Shown one piece after another: positions 44,642 to 56,600 of a stretch of DNA of 64,000 nucleotides. Numbering within the stretch: position 1 is the first letter of the stretch; the number at the start of each line of letters is the position of its first letter. Location of the stretch: NCBI RefSeq assembly GCF_014898815.1, contig NW_026515544.1, positions 868,001 to 932,000 of the forward strand. The letters are read 5' to 3'. A program made the position numbers and the translations under genes. Below the pieces are notes generated by a model. That model worked only from the letters and a program-made list of their open reading frames with translations. It made no database searches and was not told where the DNA came from. Origin of the DNA: Panonychus citri. Taxonomy: Eukaryota; Arthropoda; Arachnida; Trombidiformes; Tetranychidae.

Positions 44642-45961
44642 TTATAGTAAATCGTTTCTATCTGGACAATTCATTTCATCAGACTGATCTTTACAATTAG
44701 GATATTTGTCACAAACAAAATCGTTCGAAATACATCCCGATCGATCGGCACATGGAAATGTACCTTCAACACATCGAAGATCTGAATCAAGCCGATAGGA
44801 TCTGTACATCTCAATGTTACAGTTCATTTCATCCTTTAAATTCAAGCAATCCTTTCGTTTGTCACATCGCCATTGTAATGGAATACATTGGTCACCACAA
44901 TCAAATTGATTGTCTGCACATTTAGTTTTATCACAATTCTTTTCATCTGATCTGTCCCAACAATCTTCGACTCCATCACAAACTGAATTGACATGAATAC
45001 ATTTACGATTATCACATTTAAATTGATTCTTTGTACAGTTTTTAGCAGTTGGACAATTTTTCTCGTCAAGACCATTGTAACAATCGACAACACCATCACA
45101 ATGCCACGAGCTTGGGATAAATAAACGTTGACAGTCAAAACTATTGGAATCAGTCAGTTTTGAACAGGTCTTCTCGTCTGATCGATCACCACAATCGTCT
45201 ACACCATTACAATAAAGTGTTTTGTTTATGCACCGGTCATTTGCACATCGAAATTCATTTTCAGTGCAATCTATAAACTCACAATTCTTTTCATCTTCTC
45301 CATTAAGACAATCGACAATTTGATCGCATTTCCATCTTTTTGGAATACAAGTTTTCTTATCACAAGCAAACATATTTTCAGAACATCGTGAACAAAACTG
45401 TTCCCCTGATCGTTTACTACAATCGAAGATTTTGTCACAACTTTCTGATCTTGTTGTGAAAAGCATTTCACATGCCGAACATTTCTTTTCCATTAAAGAT
45501 CCATTTTCTGGTTTGCTATTCGTGTATGTTGATAAATAATAAGCAGACATAATCGCACAATTATCCATACAATCAGATAACAAATTACTTCCGATCCTTA
45601 TGTAATCAAGAGTCTCGCAAGTTTTTAATTCATAAATGTAATCATGAATTTTATCAAACGAAACTAAATCAAATAATGGTCCCATTTGTGTTGTCGTGGC
45701 TGTTGATCCATGAATGTAATCAAACGAAATTGATGAATAAACTCTCGTCGGTCCACAGTCCATACAGTAATCCGGAAATTCCGATGTAGTGGTCGCTGAA
45801 GATGAACTGGTTATCACTAGAAGCCTTGGTGTCAATATACTAACCGGCATGTCTTTATGGCGTTCGATTGGCCAAATGCCTAACGATGAAAAGGTCACTT
45901 CAATGATGCACAAAACAATAAGAAGCGAATAATAAATTTTATAAAAACTACTCTTTTTCAT
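44642..45961 (-). CDS. Secreted protein with six LDLa repeats, subfamily A, intact, separate from the array
   Basis: Single exon, 439 aa. Start MKKSSFYKIYYSLLIVLCII; the first ATG of the usual ATGATG pair has become ATA, which fixes the start at 45961. Signal peptide, then a family-specific region with its own wording (ERHKDMPVSILTP, EFPDYCMDCGPTRVYSS) and LVSFDKIHDYIYELKTCE. The degenerate first cysteine module and six LDLa repeats with intact cysteines follow; the C terminus is CPDRNDLL. There is no membrane anchor. It lies tail to tail with CNK and about 26 kb from the tandem array, in the opposite direction. The copy at 659-2080 with its attached CNK piece is an inverted duplicate of this locus, so this may be one of the seeds of the array. 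Confidence 0.93.
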   Translation of the reverse strand: MKKSSFYKIYYSLLIVLCIIEVTFSSLGIWPIERHKDMPVSILTPRLLVITSSSSATTTSEFPDYCMDCGPTRVYSSISFDYIHGSTATTTQMGPLFDLVSFDKIHDYIYELKTCETLDYIRIGSNLLSDCMDNCAIMSAYYLSTYTNSKPENGSLMEKKCSACEMLFTTRSESCDKIFDCSKRSGEQFCSRCSENMFACDKKTCIPKRWKCDQIVDCLNGEDEKNCEFIDCTENEFRCANDRCINKTLYCNGVDDCGDRSDEKTCSKLTDSNSFDCQRLFIPSSWHCDGVVDCYNGLDEKNCPTAKNCTKNQFKCDNRKCIHVNSVCDGVEDCWDRSDEKNCDKTKCADNQFDCGDQCIPLQWRCDKRKDCLNLKDEMNCNIEMYRSYRLDSDLRCVEGTFPCADRSGCISNDFVCDKYPNCKDQSDEMNCPDRNDLL

Positions 45962-46134
45962 TATTGATCGACTCTAAAAACTTGTAATAAAATAAATGAG
46001 CTTTATGTAGGATGAATTCACTTTATTTTCTCACAATTAAATGGCAATTAAAGTGAAAATAATTGATGATCAACTAATTTTTGCTCCAATCGATTTATCA
46101 GTGATTATAATTATCTTTCCTTAATCAGTATAAA

Positions 46135-46195
46135 AACATTTATACTTGAAGTAAATAACAAACTTCGCATAAATCATCTGATAAATAATTTGTTG
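46135..46195 (-). promoter_or_regulatory. Conserved upstream module of LDLa subfamily A, minus-strand copy
   Basis: On the minus strand: TTATCAGATGATTTATGC, GAAGTTTGTTATTTACTTCAAG, TATAAATG, the same as at 427 and 9639. About 180 bases separate it from the start at 45961. The upstream flank up to about 46510 matches 95-425. Confidence 0.55.
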
Positions 46196-46581
46196 AAATT
46201 GTTTTTCTAAATCAGACTAGTTTACGTTTACATATTACGTAAAATATTACAATCAACACGTTACATTGAATAAGATTATGTATCATATCAATTTGCCCTT
46301 TCGCTGTCGGTTGATCTCACAAAATCTTAAATCAAAATAATGAGGTAAAAATGTTCATGGGAACTAATTCGTCAATTCAATTGCGTCTTCATGTGCGAAT
46401 CGTGATGCGAGAGATGCATGAGGCTAACAGGCCAATTAAAATGAAGATCTCAGGGATGGAGCTCAAATCGACAATTTTCTGCGTCAGAATTATCTTTCCA
46501 GTTGGAGTACCAATGATACTCATAATTAGTTCAGTTAATACCAAAGAGATAAAAACTCTCTACTCTTCGGTATTAACTTTT

Positions 46582-47215
46582 TGGCTCCAATGGATCGATT
46601 GTATCGATACATCGATGCTCTTTTTATTCTTTTTTCAAACAATTGAATTTGATTTTTTTTCTATTGATACTGAAATTCTCTTAATTCTCTTAATTCTATT
46701 TTGAATCTTTTTTCTCTGTAATTTGGATAGTTGCAATTGATTCCGTTTATCTTGGTGCATCGTTTATGTCAACTTGATGATAGAAGTTACTTATGATTGT
46801 TTGATTGAGAAACAACGACAAGAAATTCTGTTACTAGAGTAACAGATATCCAATGGAGGGAATAAGAAAAAGTCAAATAAAACTGGCCCACGATCTGGTT
46901 CTCGGTCTGTCAAGAAACTTGGTTGACCCAAATTAGTACTGTCAATTCTGTCCAACAACAACAACAATCTTTCATTCATGAGAAAGTCAAACTAGAAGAG
47001 GAAGATCATTCGTCTGGTATAACATTGACACCAACTCATCATCTTCCAAACTCAAACTTTACTAACACTCAATACCAATCACCAGAACCACAATGAACAA
47101 TACTAACAAATTGAATTCAGGGACTCAACATCAAAAGTCAATTACAAATCACTATTATTCGCAAGCAATTAAAGGAATTGAACGATAACTTCAATTCAGC
47201 TGATCTTCCGTTGCT
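46582..47215 (+). pseudogene. Broken copy of the Mastermind-like gene
   Basis: The 5' part (TTTTTGGCTCCAATGGATCG, GTATCGATACATCGATG) matches 59625-59670. The coding match starts at about 46795: TTGAGAAACAACGACAAGAA, AAAAAGTCAAATAAAACTGG and GTCTGTCAAGAAACTTGG. It contains a TAA for a Gln codon (after CTACTAGAG), an inserted TGACCCAAATTAG and a TGA near 47095. About 500 bases of the Gln-rich region are missing. Sequence resembling intron 1 precedes the match, so it was copied from DNA. It ends in front of the furin 5' region. Confidence 0.82.
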
Positions 47216-47802
47216 GAGCAACCAACAGGTAATCCAAATTTCGTTACCCAAACACTTTTGTTACTTTTAAATTAAGAAATTTAATTTTTTGATCAACCCA
47301 AATTATGTAAGTATCTTTGGTAATCTTAATTAGCAAAACAAATTCTCTTTTCGTCTAATCGGATGAAATTTTCACCTTCTCTCTTTCTCTCTCTGCCTTT
47401 CTCTTTTTGCCTTTCTCTCTCTCTCTTTCTATATTCTATTCTGTCTTTTTTCTTCTCAGTTGATTCTCTTTCTTTTTCTCTTTCTATTTTCATTCCTTTT
47501 TTCTGGTTTTGAGCATCACTTTATCCTCCATTTTACATCTTCTTCTTTCTTTCTCTCTCTCTTTCTTTCTTTTCCTCTGTTTTCTTTTTCAGTTTTTCTA
47601 TTTCCTCTCTTTCTCTCTTTCTCTTTCTTTATCTCTCACTCTTTTAAACATCTCTATGGGTTTCATTTGAATAGTCAAAAGCTCTTTGTAATTTAATCCA
47701 TTCATTTATCTTTTAACCATCAAGAGAATTTTAATTTTTTCTAATTAACTTTCTAGGTAATTCCAAGTACCTGTTCCTGTTTTGCTTTGGTGTTTTTTGA
47801 AT
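47216..47802 (+). other. Furin-like gene 5' region
   Basis: CAACAG|GTAATCC at 47222-47230 could be a splice donor of a noncoding exon, followed by a CT-rich intron and an acceptor (CTTTCTAG, 47749-47756). The exon that follows has an in-frame TAA (47758) before the first ATG (47803). The same donor-to-acceptor block is copied at 15004-15395. Confidence 0.5.
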
Positions 47803-50800
47803 ATGTGGCAAAAGTGTTACCCAAATGAAGAGGAAACAAACGATAACCCTGAAAATGTGAACTTTGTGGAGAACCAAATTTCTAATCAATTTCATAATTG
47901 TAATGGTGATAATTTTTTAACCCCATCAATTAAAATGGATTTTAACTCTAACAATTTAGGAAATGATAAAAATGGACCAACATGTGATAACCTTTATAAC
48001 AATTTGATAGCCTCTGGTTTGGGTTGTGCATCTAGTCAAAAACATCATTCATCACATAGGAAACAAGTTAACCACAAAAATCACAATCACTTTAATAATT
48101 TACTTACTCACTTACCTGATTTCCAATCAACTGATTCAAAGTGTTTCCAACCAACTGATGATTTCCATGGAATCAATAAATTATTAATCACTTTCAATTG
48201 CAATGAACAGGTAAACTTGTCATTTGTTTTTCTTTTTTCTTATTAAACTTATTACCTTAAACACTTGAGATGGTGTTGAGTGGCTACTCTTAACTTATTA
48301 ATTATTAATTCCTGACAATTTCTTCATTTCTACTTATAGAAAGTTAATCAGCGAAAAGAAATGATCAAAGATGAAACCCACTCCCATGGAAGAGAAGTTA
48401 ATGTAAAATATTCCAAGCCAAGTGGTAAATCTTTTTATAATTCAACAACAACAACAAAATCTCTAATGGAATCAATCAATTGGAGAATCATTTTTTTTCT
48501 TCTTTCCTTAATTGTAAACTCCATAAGCTGTGATCGTGATATTTTAACATATACTGACCAATTTGTGCTTCACTTTGATGGGTCACCTGAAGCTGCAAAG
48601 GAAATCGCTTCCAAACATGGTTTCGTTTATCTGGACCAGATTTTTGATAATCATTATCACCTGAAACACACAATTAGGAGAAGACGCTCAATTAAACCAA
48701 GTCATAATTTTAGTGAAATTTCCGCCGAACCAAATGTTAACTTTTTACTTCATTTACCTGTGCTTTCAAGAACTAAACGTGATCTTATTAAAACAACCAA
48801 TATACGTTCCACCGAGACAATCAATAAATTCAACGATCCAAATTGGTTACAAATGTGGTACTTAAATAGAGATAATGGTCTTGACATGAACGTGATTAAA
48901 GTTTGGGATCAAAATATAACTGGTCGTGGTGTTGTGGTTAGTATTTTAGACGATGGACTTGAAGGTGATCATCCTGATTTGAGTGAAAATTATGATCCAA
49001 AAGCAAGTTATGATGTTAACAATTCTGATGATGATCCAACTCCTCGTTATGATATAATTGATTCTAATCGTCACGGGACTCGGTGTGCTGGTGAAGTAGC
49101 TGCAATGGCTAATAATAATAACTGTGCCGTTGGTGTTGCCTATCATGCTAAAGTGGGTGGTGTTAGGATGTTGGACGGAGATGTGACCGATGCAGTTGAA
49201 GCCCGTTCGATTGGATTTGCAACCGATCATATTGATATATACTCTGCATCATGGGGACCAGATGACGATGGTAAAACTGTAGATGGACCTGGTGATTTAG
49301 CGGCTCGTGCATTTGTTGACGGGGTTACCAAAGGTCGTAATGGTCTAGGGTCTATCTATATTTGGGCTTCTGGGAATGGGGGTCGAGAGCATGATAACTG
49401 TAATTGCGATGGTTATACTAATTCAATATGGACACTTTCTGTTTCCAGTGCAACAGAAAATGGTCAAGTTCCCTGGTATAGTGAAGCTTGTTCATCAACT
49501 CTTGCAACTACCTACAGTAGTGGCTCAATTGGTGAGAAACAAATTGTAACCACCGATTTGCATCATAGTTGTACCATTAGTCACACTGGTACATCAGCAT
49601 CCGCTCCGCTGGCCGCTGCAATTGCTGCACTCGCTCTTGAAGCAAATCGTAACCTCACTTGGCGGGATATGCAGCACATTGTTGCTATGACATCTCGACC
49701 CACAAACTTACGTGCCAGTGATTGGAAAACTAATGGTGTTGGTCGCAAAGTCAGTCATTCCTTTGGCTATGGATTAATGGATGCAGCAGCAATGGTTGAC
49801 CTGGCCAAAGTTTGGGTCACCGTACCTGATCAAAAAATCTGTGAAATTGCTTCCAATCTCACCGACAAACTGATTCCCTCAAAAAGCTACGTTGAAATGT
49901 CTCTAAACGTTAACTGTCCTGAGGTTTTGTTTCTCGAACATGTACAATCAAGGATTAACCTTTCATCTACTCGTCGAGGTGACATTCATATCTATTTAAC
50001 GTCCCCTGCGGGAACACGATCTACTTTACTTGAGCAAAGACCTATGGACAATTCACATTCCGGATTCCAAGATTGGCCCTTCATGACTGTTCACTCGTGG
50101 GGTGAAAATCCTAACGGTATTTGGAAACTTGAAGTTCATAATGACGGCAAATATCCTTACAGTGAGTTATTCACGAGAAAAAAAACAACAACCAAATTAT
50201 TAATAATTAACCTTCTTCCTTTTTCCTTTGACGCAGATCGAGCATTTTTAAAAGGATGGACTATGGTGCTTCATGGTACAAAAATTAATCCAGATCGTCG
50301 GAAACGGGAAACCCAACCAACAAATAGTTCTATTCCAACTAATTCATCAACGCCAATTGTTGCTACTCAATTAAACATTATTTTGAATGGAACAAGAAAA
50401 ACAATCAATCAACCTTTAAATGTCAATGGACTAGAATCATCAGTTGATGATAATTCAATCACCAATTTACATGATGATTCTAAAGGTGATTAATACAATT
50501 AGATTTCCAATACTTTTACTTTAATTCAGTTAATTTTCATCGTTTTATCTTATTTTTTTTTCTTCTTCAGCTGATATTTTTATCTCCCACTGGACACGAG
50601 AAAATGACCGTCCAAAAATCAAAGCAAATTCCCAAGATTCGTATCCAGGAAATTCTGGATGCAGGAATAAAGGTCACTCTGGGTGTTTAGGTTTGTGCCT
50701 TATCTTGGCTATAATTATGACCCTAATCTTATTTCCTGTTTGACAAGCGACGCAATAAACTTCCCTTATAACAAAAAATCAGGTTTACCAATAAACTAAC

Positions 50801-52111
50801 TCAATAACCATCAATTCAATCAAATACATGAATGATAGTTAAACGAGTACAAATCGAAAGGAACAAAAATTAATCTAACAAAACTTAACTAACAATTAAC
50901 TACTCGTCAATAACGAAACATGTGTATGCCAAAAAAACTTTTAGAACGAAAGAAAGTATTGATATGTACTAAATATCGATTCTTTAATTACAATTAATCT
51001 TGTAAATATTGTCATCAAATTTATCTTGTATCATAATACAGAAGAAAAAGAACTTAAATCAATTGAATCGTACAAACTTTCACTAATTTAGTTCTCCCTC
51101 CTTTTCTAATCAAACTAATTACTCGTGATTTCTTTGTTCGTCAATTGCCAAGAAATTAAGATGAGCTGATTTTCTTGATTGTATGTGAATGTTTAGCGTT
51201 TTAGGTTAATCACTACTAACCAATAATTAAATTTCGCAACAATTTAGCCCAGAAGATTCCCCCTGATATAACAAATAATTAATTACGGTAAGTCCAACAA
51301 TCGACAAGTCGTAGTTTATACCATCACAATTTATTTTCTGTTGATTAGTTTTTGCTGATTTATTTTCATTTTTCATTGTAAATCGTCTTTGTAAATATTA
51401 TTTATTTAATTGTCGTTTAATTTCATTTTTCCAATTGCTGCTCGTTGTTATCAATTTCACTCCTTGCCTATTGTTGTTTGCTCTTTGATCGTAATTTAAA
51501 TATGAGATTAACTCCCTTTGAACGATCAATTTATATAATAATTTTCGCTAATCAATTGATTTTTTTTTCTTCTCTTTTTCTCTATTACAGATTGTTTTCC
51601 AAATTATATTCTATTCCAATCTGATTGTGTCTCTAATTGTCCATTCGGCTATTTTAAAGAATCAAAAATCTCACCGAACCATTCAAATGATCAATCATTC
51701 ATCTGCGCTAATTGTTATTATAGTTGTTTAACTTGTAATGGTCCCAACGATATAAATTGTACTTCTTGTTATGGTGATTCAATTCTCAACGAACAAGGAA
51801 AATGTGAACAAAAAGATTTGAGAGATGAAATTTATTCACTGGAATTATATTATTCTGTTGTCACTGGAATCATTGTCTTCCTTTTTATTATCACTTTCTC
51901 ATTCGCTTGCTATATAATAATTGAAAGAGTTCCAAATCTATTTAATTGCTGCTGTTGTTCTTGGTTTAACAAGCGAAAACCCACCCGATTCTATGATGGA
52001 TTCATTCCCTCGGAGGAACCAAGATCTTCATCTAATTTTCTTCGTCTTAAATCAATTGGAAAATTGAAAAATAATTATTCGCATCTAAGTGAAGATGAGA
52101 ACGAACGTTAA
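47803..52111 (+). CDS. Furin-like proprotein convertase with alternative C termini
   Basis: Exons 47803-48210, 48340-50161, 50237-50485, 50571-50690 and 51591-52111 give 1,039 aa. This subtilisin-type protease cleaves precursors after paired basic residues in the late secretory pathway. A hydrophilic N-terminal region of about 180 residues precedes a membrane-anchor-like segment (WRIIFFLLSLIVNSISC). A prodomain ends in SRTKRD, a furin autocleavage site. Catalytic residues are visible: Asp in SILDDGLEGDHPDL, His in NRHGTRCAGE, oxyanion Asn in WASGNGG and Ser in HTGTSASAPLAA. The P domain ends GWTMVLHGT. The last exon encodes a cysteine-rich furin repeat (CANCYYSCLTCNGPNDINC), a transmembrane helix and a basic tail. 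If the donor at 50691 is not used, translation continues to TGA 50741-50743, giving a hydrophobic C-terminal anchor (GLCLILAIIMTLILFPV). The intron 50162-50236 is 75 bases without an in-frame stop. Confidence 0.93.
50162..50236 (+). other. 75-base in-frame intron in the furin-like P domain
   Basis: GTGAGT at 50162 and ACGCAG ending at 50236 flank 75 bases with no stop in the reading frame. Removal restores the P-domain sequence HNDGKYPYNRAFLKGWTMVL. Retention would insert 25 residues including a hydrophobic run (LLIINLLPFSF). Family alignment strongly favours splicing. Confidence 0.8.
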
Positions 52112-53137
52112 ATTTACTTATTTATTTTTACAGAGAAATAATTTTCTAAATAGTTTTTTCTAATCAACAATCTTCAATCATCTTCATGTTATTCCAATGT
52201 AATTTCATCTCAAGACAATTATCATCTTCGATTGTAATTTATCAACTTCATCAATCTTCAAACACTTGAATACCTGATTAAATTGTTGGGATTTGCAAAA
52301 GATTGGGAAATGTCATTTTTAACAAGTTTTCTCAATGGAAACAAATCATTAGTAATAATCGTCATTATCATGCAATGATGAGATATTCTTAGTGAGCAAC
52401 AAATTGAGTACATTGATTAACAAGCAATTAGGTCAAACTTCGTTTTAGATAACCGGATTTTCTTGCCAGCATTTCATAAGAGTGATGATAATTATGATGA
52501 CGAAGACTAAATTGACCAACGAAATGTCCGATTCCAAACGGTTGCGACTTACGACGAACTTAACAAAAGGGTGAGATTCAAATTTGGAGAGTAATTTATT
52601 AATCTAATAGTAATTTGCATAGACAAGGAGCGTGTATGCAATCATAGAAGATTATGTGTGAGAATTTATTTTTTCGATACTGAAAAATAAGAACATAATT
52701 GAAAGCGAATTTAAAATGAAAGAGAAATGGAAAAGGAAAAGAAATAGATTATAAGTGTTTCGTTTGCCCTTGAAAACTGTTTGAGAAGAAAGTAACAAAA
52801 ATATGAGAATTGGTGGTTGATTTATATTCAAAGTCAGGGCTCATTCTAATCTCTGAACAATTCATCGTAAATTTGTTCATTGAATTGCGATTTTTGAAAA
52901 CTTTGGTCCTACTGAAAGAAACTCTGGACAGTGATACAACTAATCGATTTCAGTTCCTATGTATTACCTTATTCTACTCGGTGGAGTTTAACTTTTCGAC
53001 CTCTTAATGCGTATACATCCGATAAGAATTACAAAGGTACCCCAATGATACTCATCCTGATCGTGCGAGCGTCGATGGAATTTCCCGTGATTTGGTCTCT
53101 TTGTACCAACAGAAAGAAATGGAACTTTCTCAACTAG
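52112..53137. other. Intergenic region after the furin-like gene, with a direct repeat
   Basis: No gene is seen. 52330-52505 recurs in direct orientation at 53412-53640 (ATTGAGTACATTGATTAACA, AGCAATTAGGTCAAAC, AGATAACCGGATTTT). The repeats bracket a stretch holding a decayed myosin fragment. Confidence 0.55.
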
Positions 53138-53454
53138 AAGTTGATTTCGTATCTCATGATTATTTGCTGCAGCGGCGACTATCTGATAGAAAACGTGGTG
53201 ATTTCTTTCACCCTTTGATTGGAAATTTAATCTCAATTGTTCTAACAGGTAATCTTGGATTAGTTATCCTTTTATTTGGGATCGATGGTCAAAAAAACTT
53301 GAATGAACACAGCGAAACGAGAGGAATTGCCATAGTTTTGAACTGTTTTATTAGCACTTCCAAAATCCTCAATGAGTCTCTTGGCATTTACGAAGCTTAG
53401 GAAATGATAATTTCTCAATGGAAACAAATGATAAACTGATAACTTTATTATCAT
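53138..53454 (-). pseudogene. Decayed myosin motor fragment
   Basis: The minus strand reads RLNFQSKGERNHHVFYQIVAA AANNHEIRNQ and, further on in another frame, SSRFAVFIQV. These are parts of myosin exon 3 around 23420-23610. Many substitutions and frame breaks set it apart from the near-perfect copy at 39235-39984, so it is older. Confidence 0.8.
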
Positions 53455-53640
53455 GGTAATTAAATCAAACGGAAGAGCCTAAGGATGATGATAATGATGA
53501 GATATTCTTGGTGAGCATCAAATTGAGTACATTGATTAACAAGCAATTAGGTCAAACTTTAGTATATCTTTTTTTAGATAACCGGATTTTTTGCCCAACA
53601 TTTCATAATATAAAGAGTGATGATAATTATCATGATGATT

Positions 53641-56600
53641 AAAGGTATTTTCCCGTTCAATGGATTAGGATTGATTTTGATTGTTGTGGATTTAATTTAA
53701 TGACTGCTATAAAGGAGAGAGTTAATCTTTCATTATCTTTTATTGTAATGGTCAAATTAAACTTTCATTGTTTATCTTACTGGTGATCAGTGGTCATTTA
53801 GGTCAAATTGTTTATTAAATTTACAGTTAATTGTTGATTATCGTTGACGATTCTATTGTTATCTTTACAAATGATAATCGTGATCTTGTTCATCTTTATC
53901 ATAATAATAATAATGATGATGGTTGATTAAATAATCTTTCCATTAATTGTTAACAGTGATTAATGAATTAAATTGAGATTCTGTTGATTATTGGTGATAA
54001 TAACCAGCAGATTTTTACAATTGAAATTGATTCAATTACAACAAAAACAATGTTTAAACTTATTGATCAGTTAATCATCGTTGAAACAATTAATATCAAT
54101 TTGACTATAGAGTTGAACTTTAGCCAACAATTAAACCAACAACAACAATAACATAATAAAAAATGAATTGAAATCTTTAAATAACATTCAACATGAAGAA
54201 ACCTTAATTAAGGAAACTAATTTAGCCGAAAGCAATTTACCTTTTTTTTTGTTATGCTTCAGGTAAATTGCTACGAGTTGATTTTTTTACTGAATCTTTG
54301 TCTTCTCAATGATTGATTTAACAATTAAACACAAAATTTGAGGACACACACACACTTACATGATAACCAGAGTAAGAGAGTGACGGTGATGGTGGTAAAA
54401 AATAGGAGGTGAGGCTGTTGGGTGGGTGGATGGGTGATTCGGAATAATGGTGATGAGAAGCGAAAAAAAAATCAGAACTAAATTTGATTTTTTTCTGTTC
54501 GTTACAAGTTAAATTTAGAATTGATTGTGACTTTTTTTCCCTCTCTCGTCTTAACAACAATCTGTTATTTGATCAACTTGATTGGTTGATTACGATGATG
54601 ATCATTTCGTTGATGTTGCATGAAATCGTCACATAAATAGCAACTACTGTTCGTTAATTGTTGCCACTACTAACACTGATTATCAGCAGGTATAAACAGT
54701 AAAAAAAAACAGCATCAATTTTAATTTACTGCCAACTGGGCAATTTAAAAATCACTGCCAACTAATTGTGACGATTAAGCTGACGAAATGTTTGATTGTA
54801 AAGGACACAAAGTGGATGACAGTAAAAAAGTAAAACTAATTCAGTTATAATCAATCAACTCTTGTTGATTAAGTAAATTATCTGCTCGTCGGTGGGATTA
54901 ACTAATTGTTGCAATAAACTATTTCGTTAGTTACTTAACCGCCTTATCGTTGGTGGCGTGGGTTTTATACACTTCATTGCGGCCATTGCATTCATTGAAT
55001 TTTTAGTTATTTTTCAATCATCATGATTAACTAATGTTCATTGCCATTAGTTTTTCATCATTATCATGATGATCATGATGATCATCAATCGATTACGCTC
55101 TGAATAAAGTAAATTATCATTGGTGTTTCAGTCTGTTGTTTTACCTTTCAAACAGAGTTGTTGATTTTTTATTATTATTCCAATTGTTTAATTCACTGTT
55201 TCAATTGATTTACCATTGATTGTTTAAGATAATCATGATTAGAATTTGGTTGAGCTTCTTAAAGGTTTTTTTCTTCTTCCTGTCTGATCTTCATTTACTA
55301 ATCATGATTAACATTCAAACAATTGATTTAAATGTACAATCACCATTGCGATTAACATTGTGATCTTATTGTTGATGGTTAAATTGTTATTCTTGTTTGT
55401 TTCTTACTTAACAATTAAGGTTGATTGTTTGATATTAGGCCAATACTTGATTGTTGATTATCAAAATGGTTATGATAATTACTATTAGATGATGGTAATT
55501 AAGTGAAAAGTTATATTAAGTATTGATGGAAAGGTTAATTGTGATCTTGATTTGCTTTTCAAATGAAACAAGAATTCAGGAAGAGATAAACAATTTATAT
55601 AAATTAGATCACTGATCCATTAATTAACATTAATCATGTTCCTTGATTTTTAGTTAAAAATAACATTAACAATTATATTCATAAAGCAATAGGTTAGTTA
55701 AATTGTCACAATTAAAAATTTAATAAACTTTTGACAATCAGTAACAATTTGGTTAACCAGAATTGTATTGATATTAGTTTTAAATTTTTTACAATGAAGA
55801 GTTTTTAATTTAATTAGCTGATGAACTGTTAACTGAATTTAAATTGTGCTCTAATTGATAGTAAATAATAAAAGATGATAACATGAATATTAATTGTGTG
55901 CCAAGTTGTGGTGATTAAGTTAATTGTGAACAAAAAAAACTTTTCAACTAAAGTTTATGAACAATTTTCTGAACATTGGATTTAATTATGATTAGATTAA
56001 TTGAGTTAGTCAACTTTAAGAAATCAAGTTAACCTTTGAGATCTTTAACAATTAAACGTAATTATAATGAAAAAAAAAATACTACAGATAATTAACTAAA
56101 TTAAATGAGTAAATTGGCTTCTGTTTATTTTGGTTAAACCAACAAAATCATTGTAATTACAATAAACTTTCAATAATAGTAATTATAGTAGTTTGTTGAT
56201 TACTCGTCATAAGAATGAAAATGAAACATCATCAGGATATAATTTAGAAACAACAATTAATTGTTGATACTTGAAACAATTTAAATAATCTGATAAGATA
56301 ATGATGACCTCCATCTTCAATTAACGCACCGATTTTTACTCAATGTTATTCAAATGAGTTTGGAGTTTGAAAATTCGGGATGAAGATGAAGATGAAGATG
56401 ACGATAATGATGATGATGATGATGCCAAATTAAAGGTGGGGAAGATGAAGAAGGCCATCAACCTGAAGAGGCCAAAAAAATGTCGTAAATGAGTAAATTG
56501 TAAGTTCGATTGAAATATATAGAAAGAAACTATCAAAAGTAAAGGAGAATATCTTCCAAAAAAAGAAAAATGATCAATTCAAAAAGCCCGCAAGGCAAAT

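Noticed and set aside
46351..46704. Plus-strand 117-residue frame between the LDLa gene and furin
   Set aside because: It runs through the duplicated upstream flank and the Mastermind-like pseudogene 5' part; the paralogous region at 95-425 does not keep the frame.
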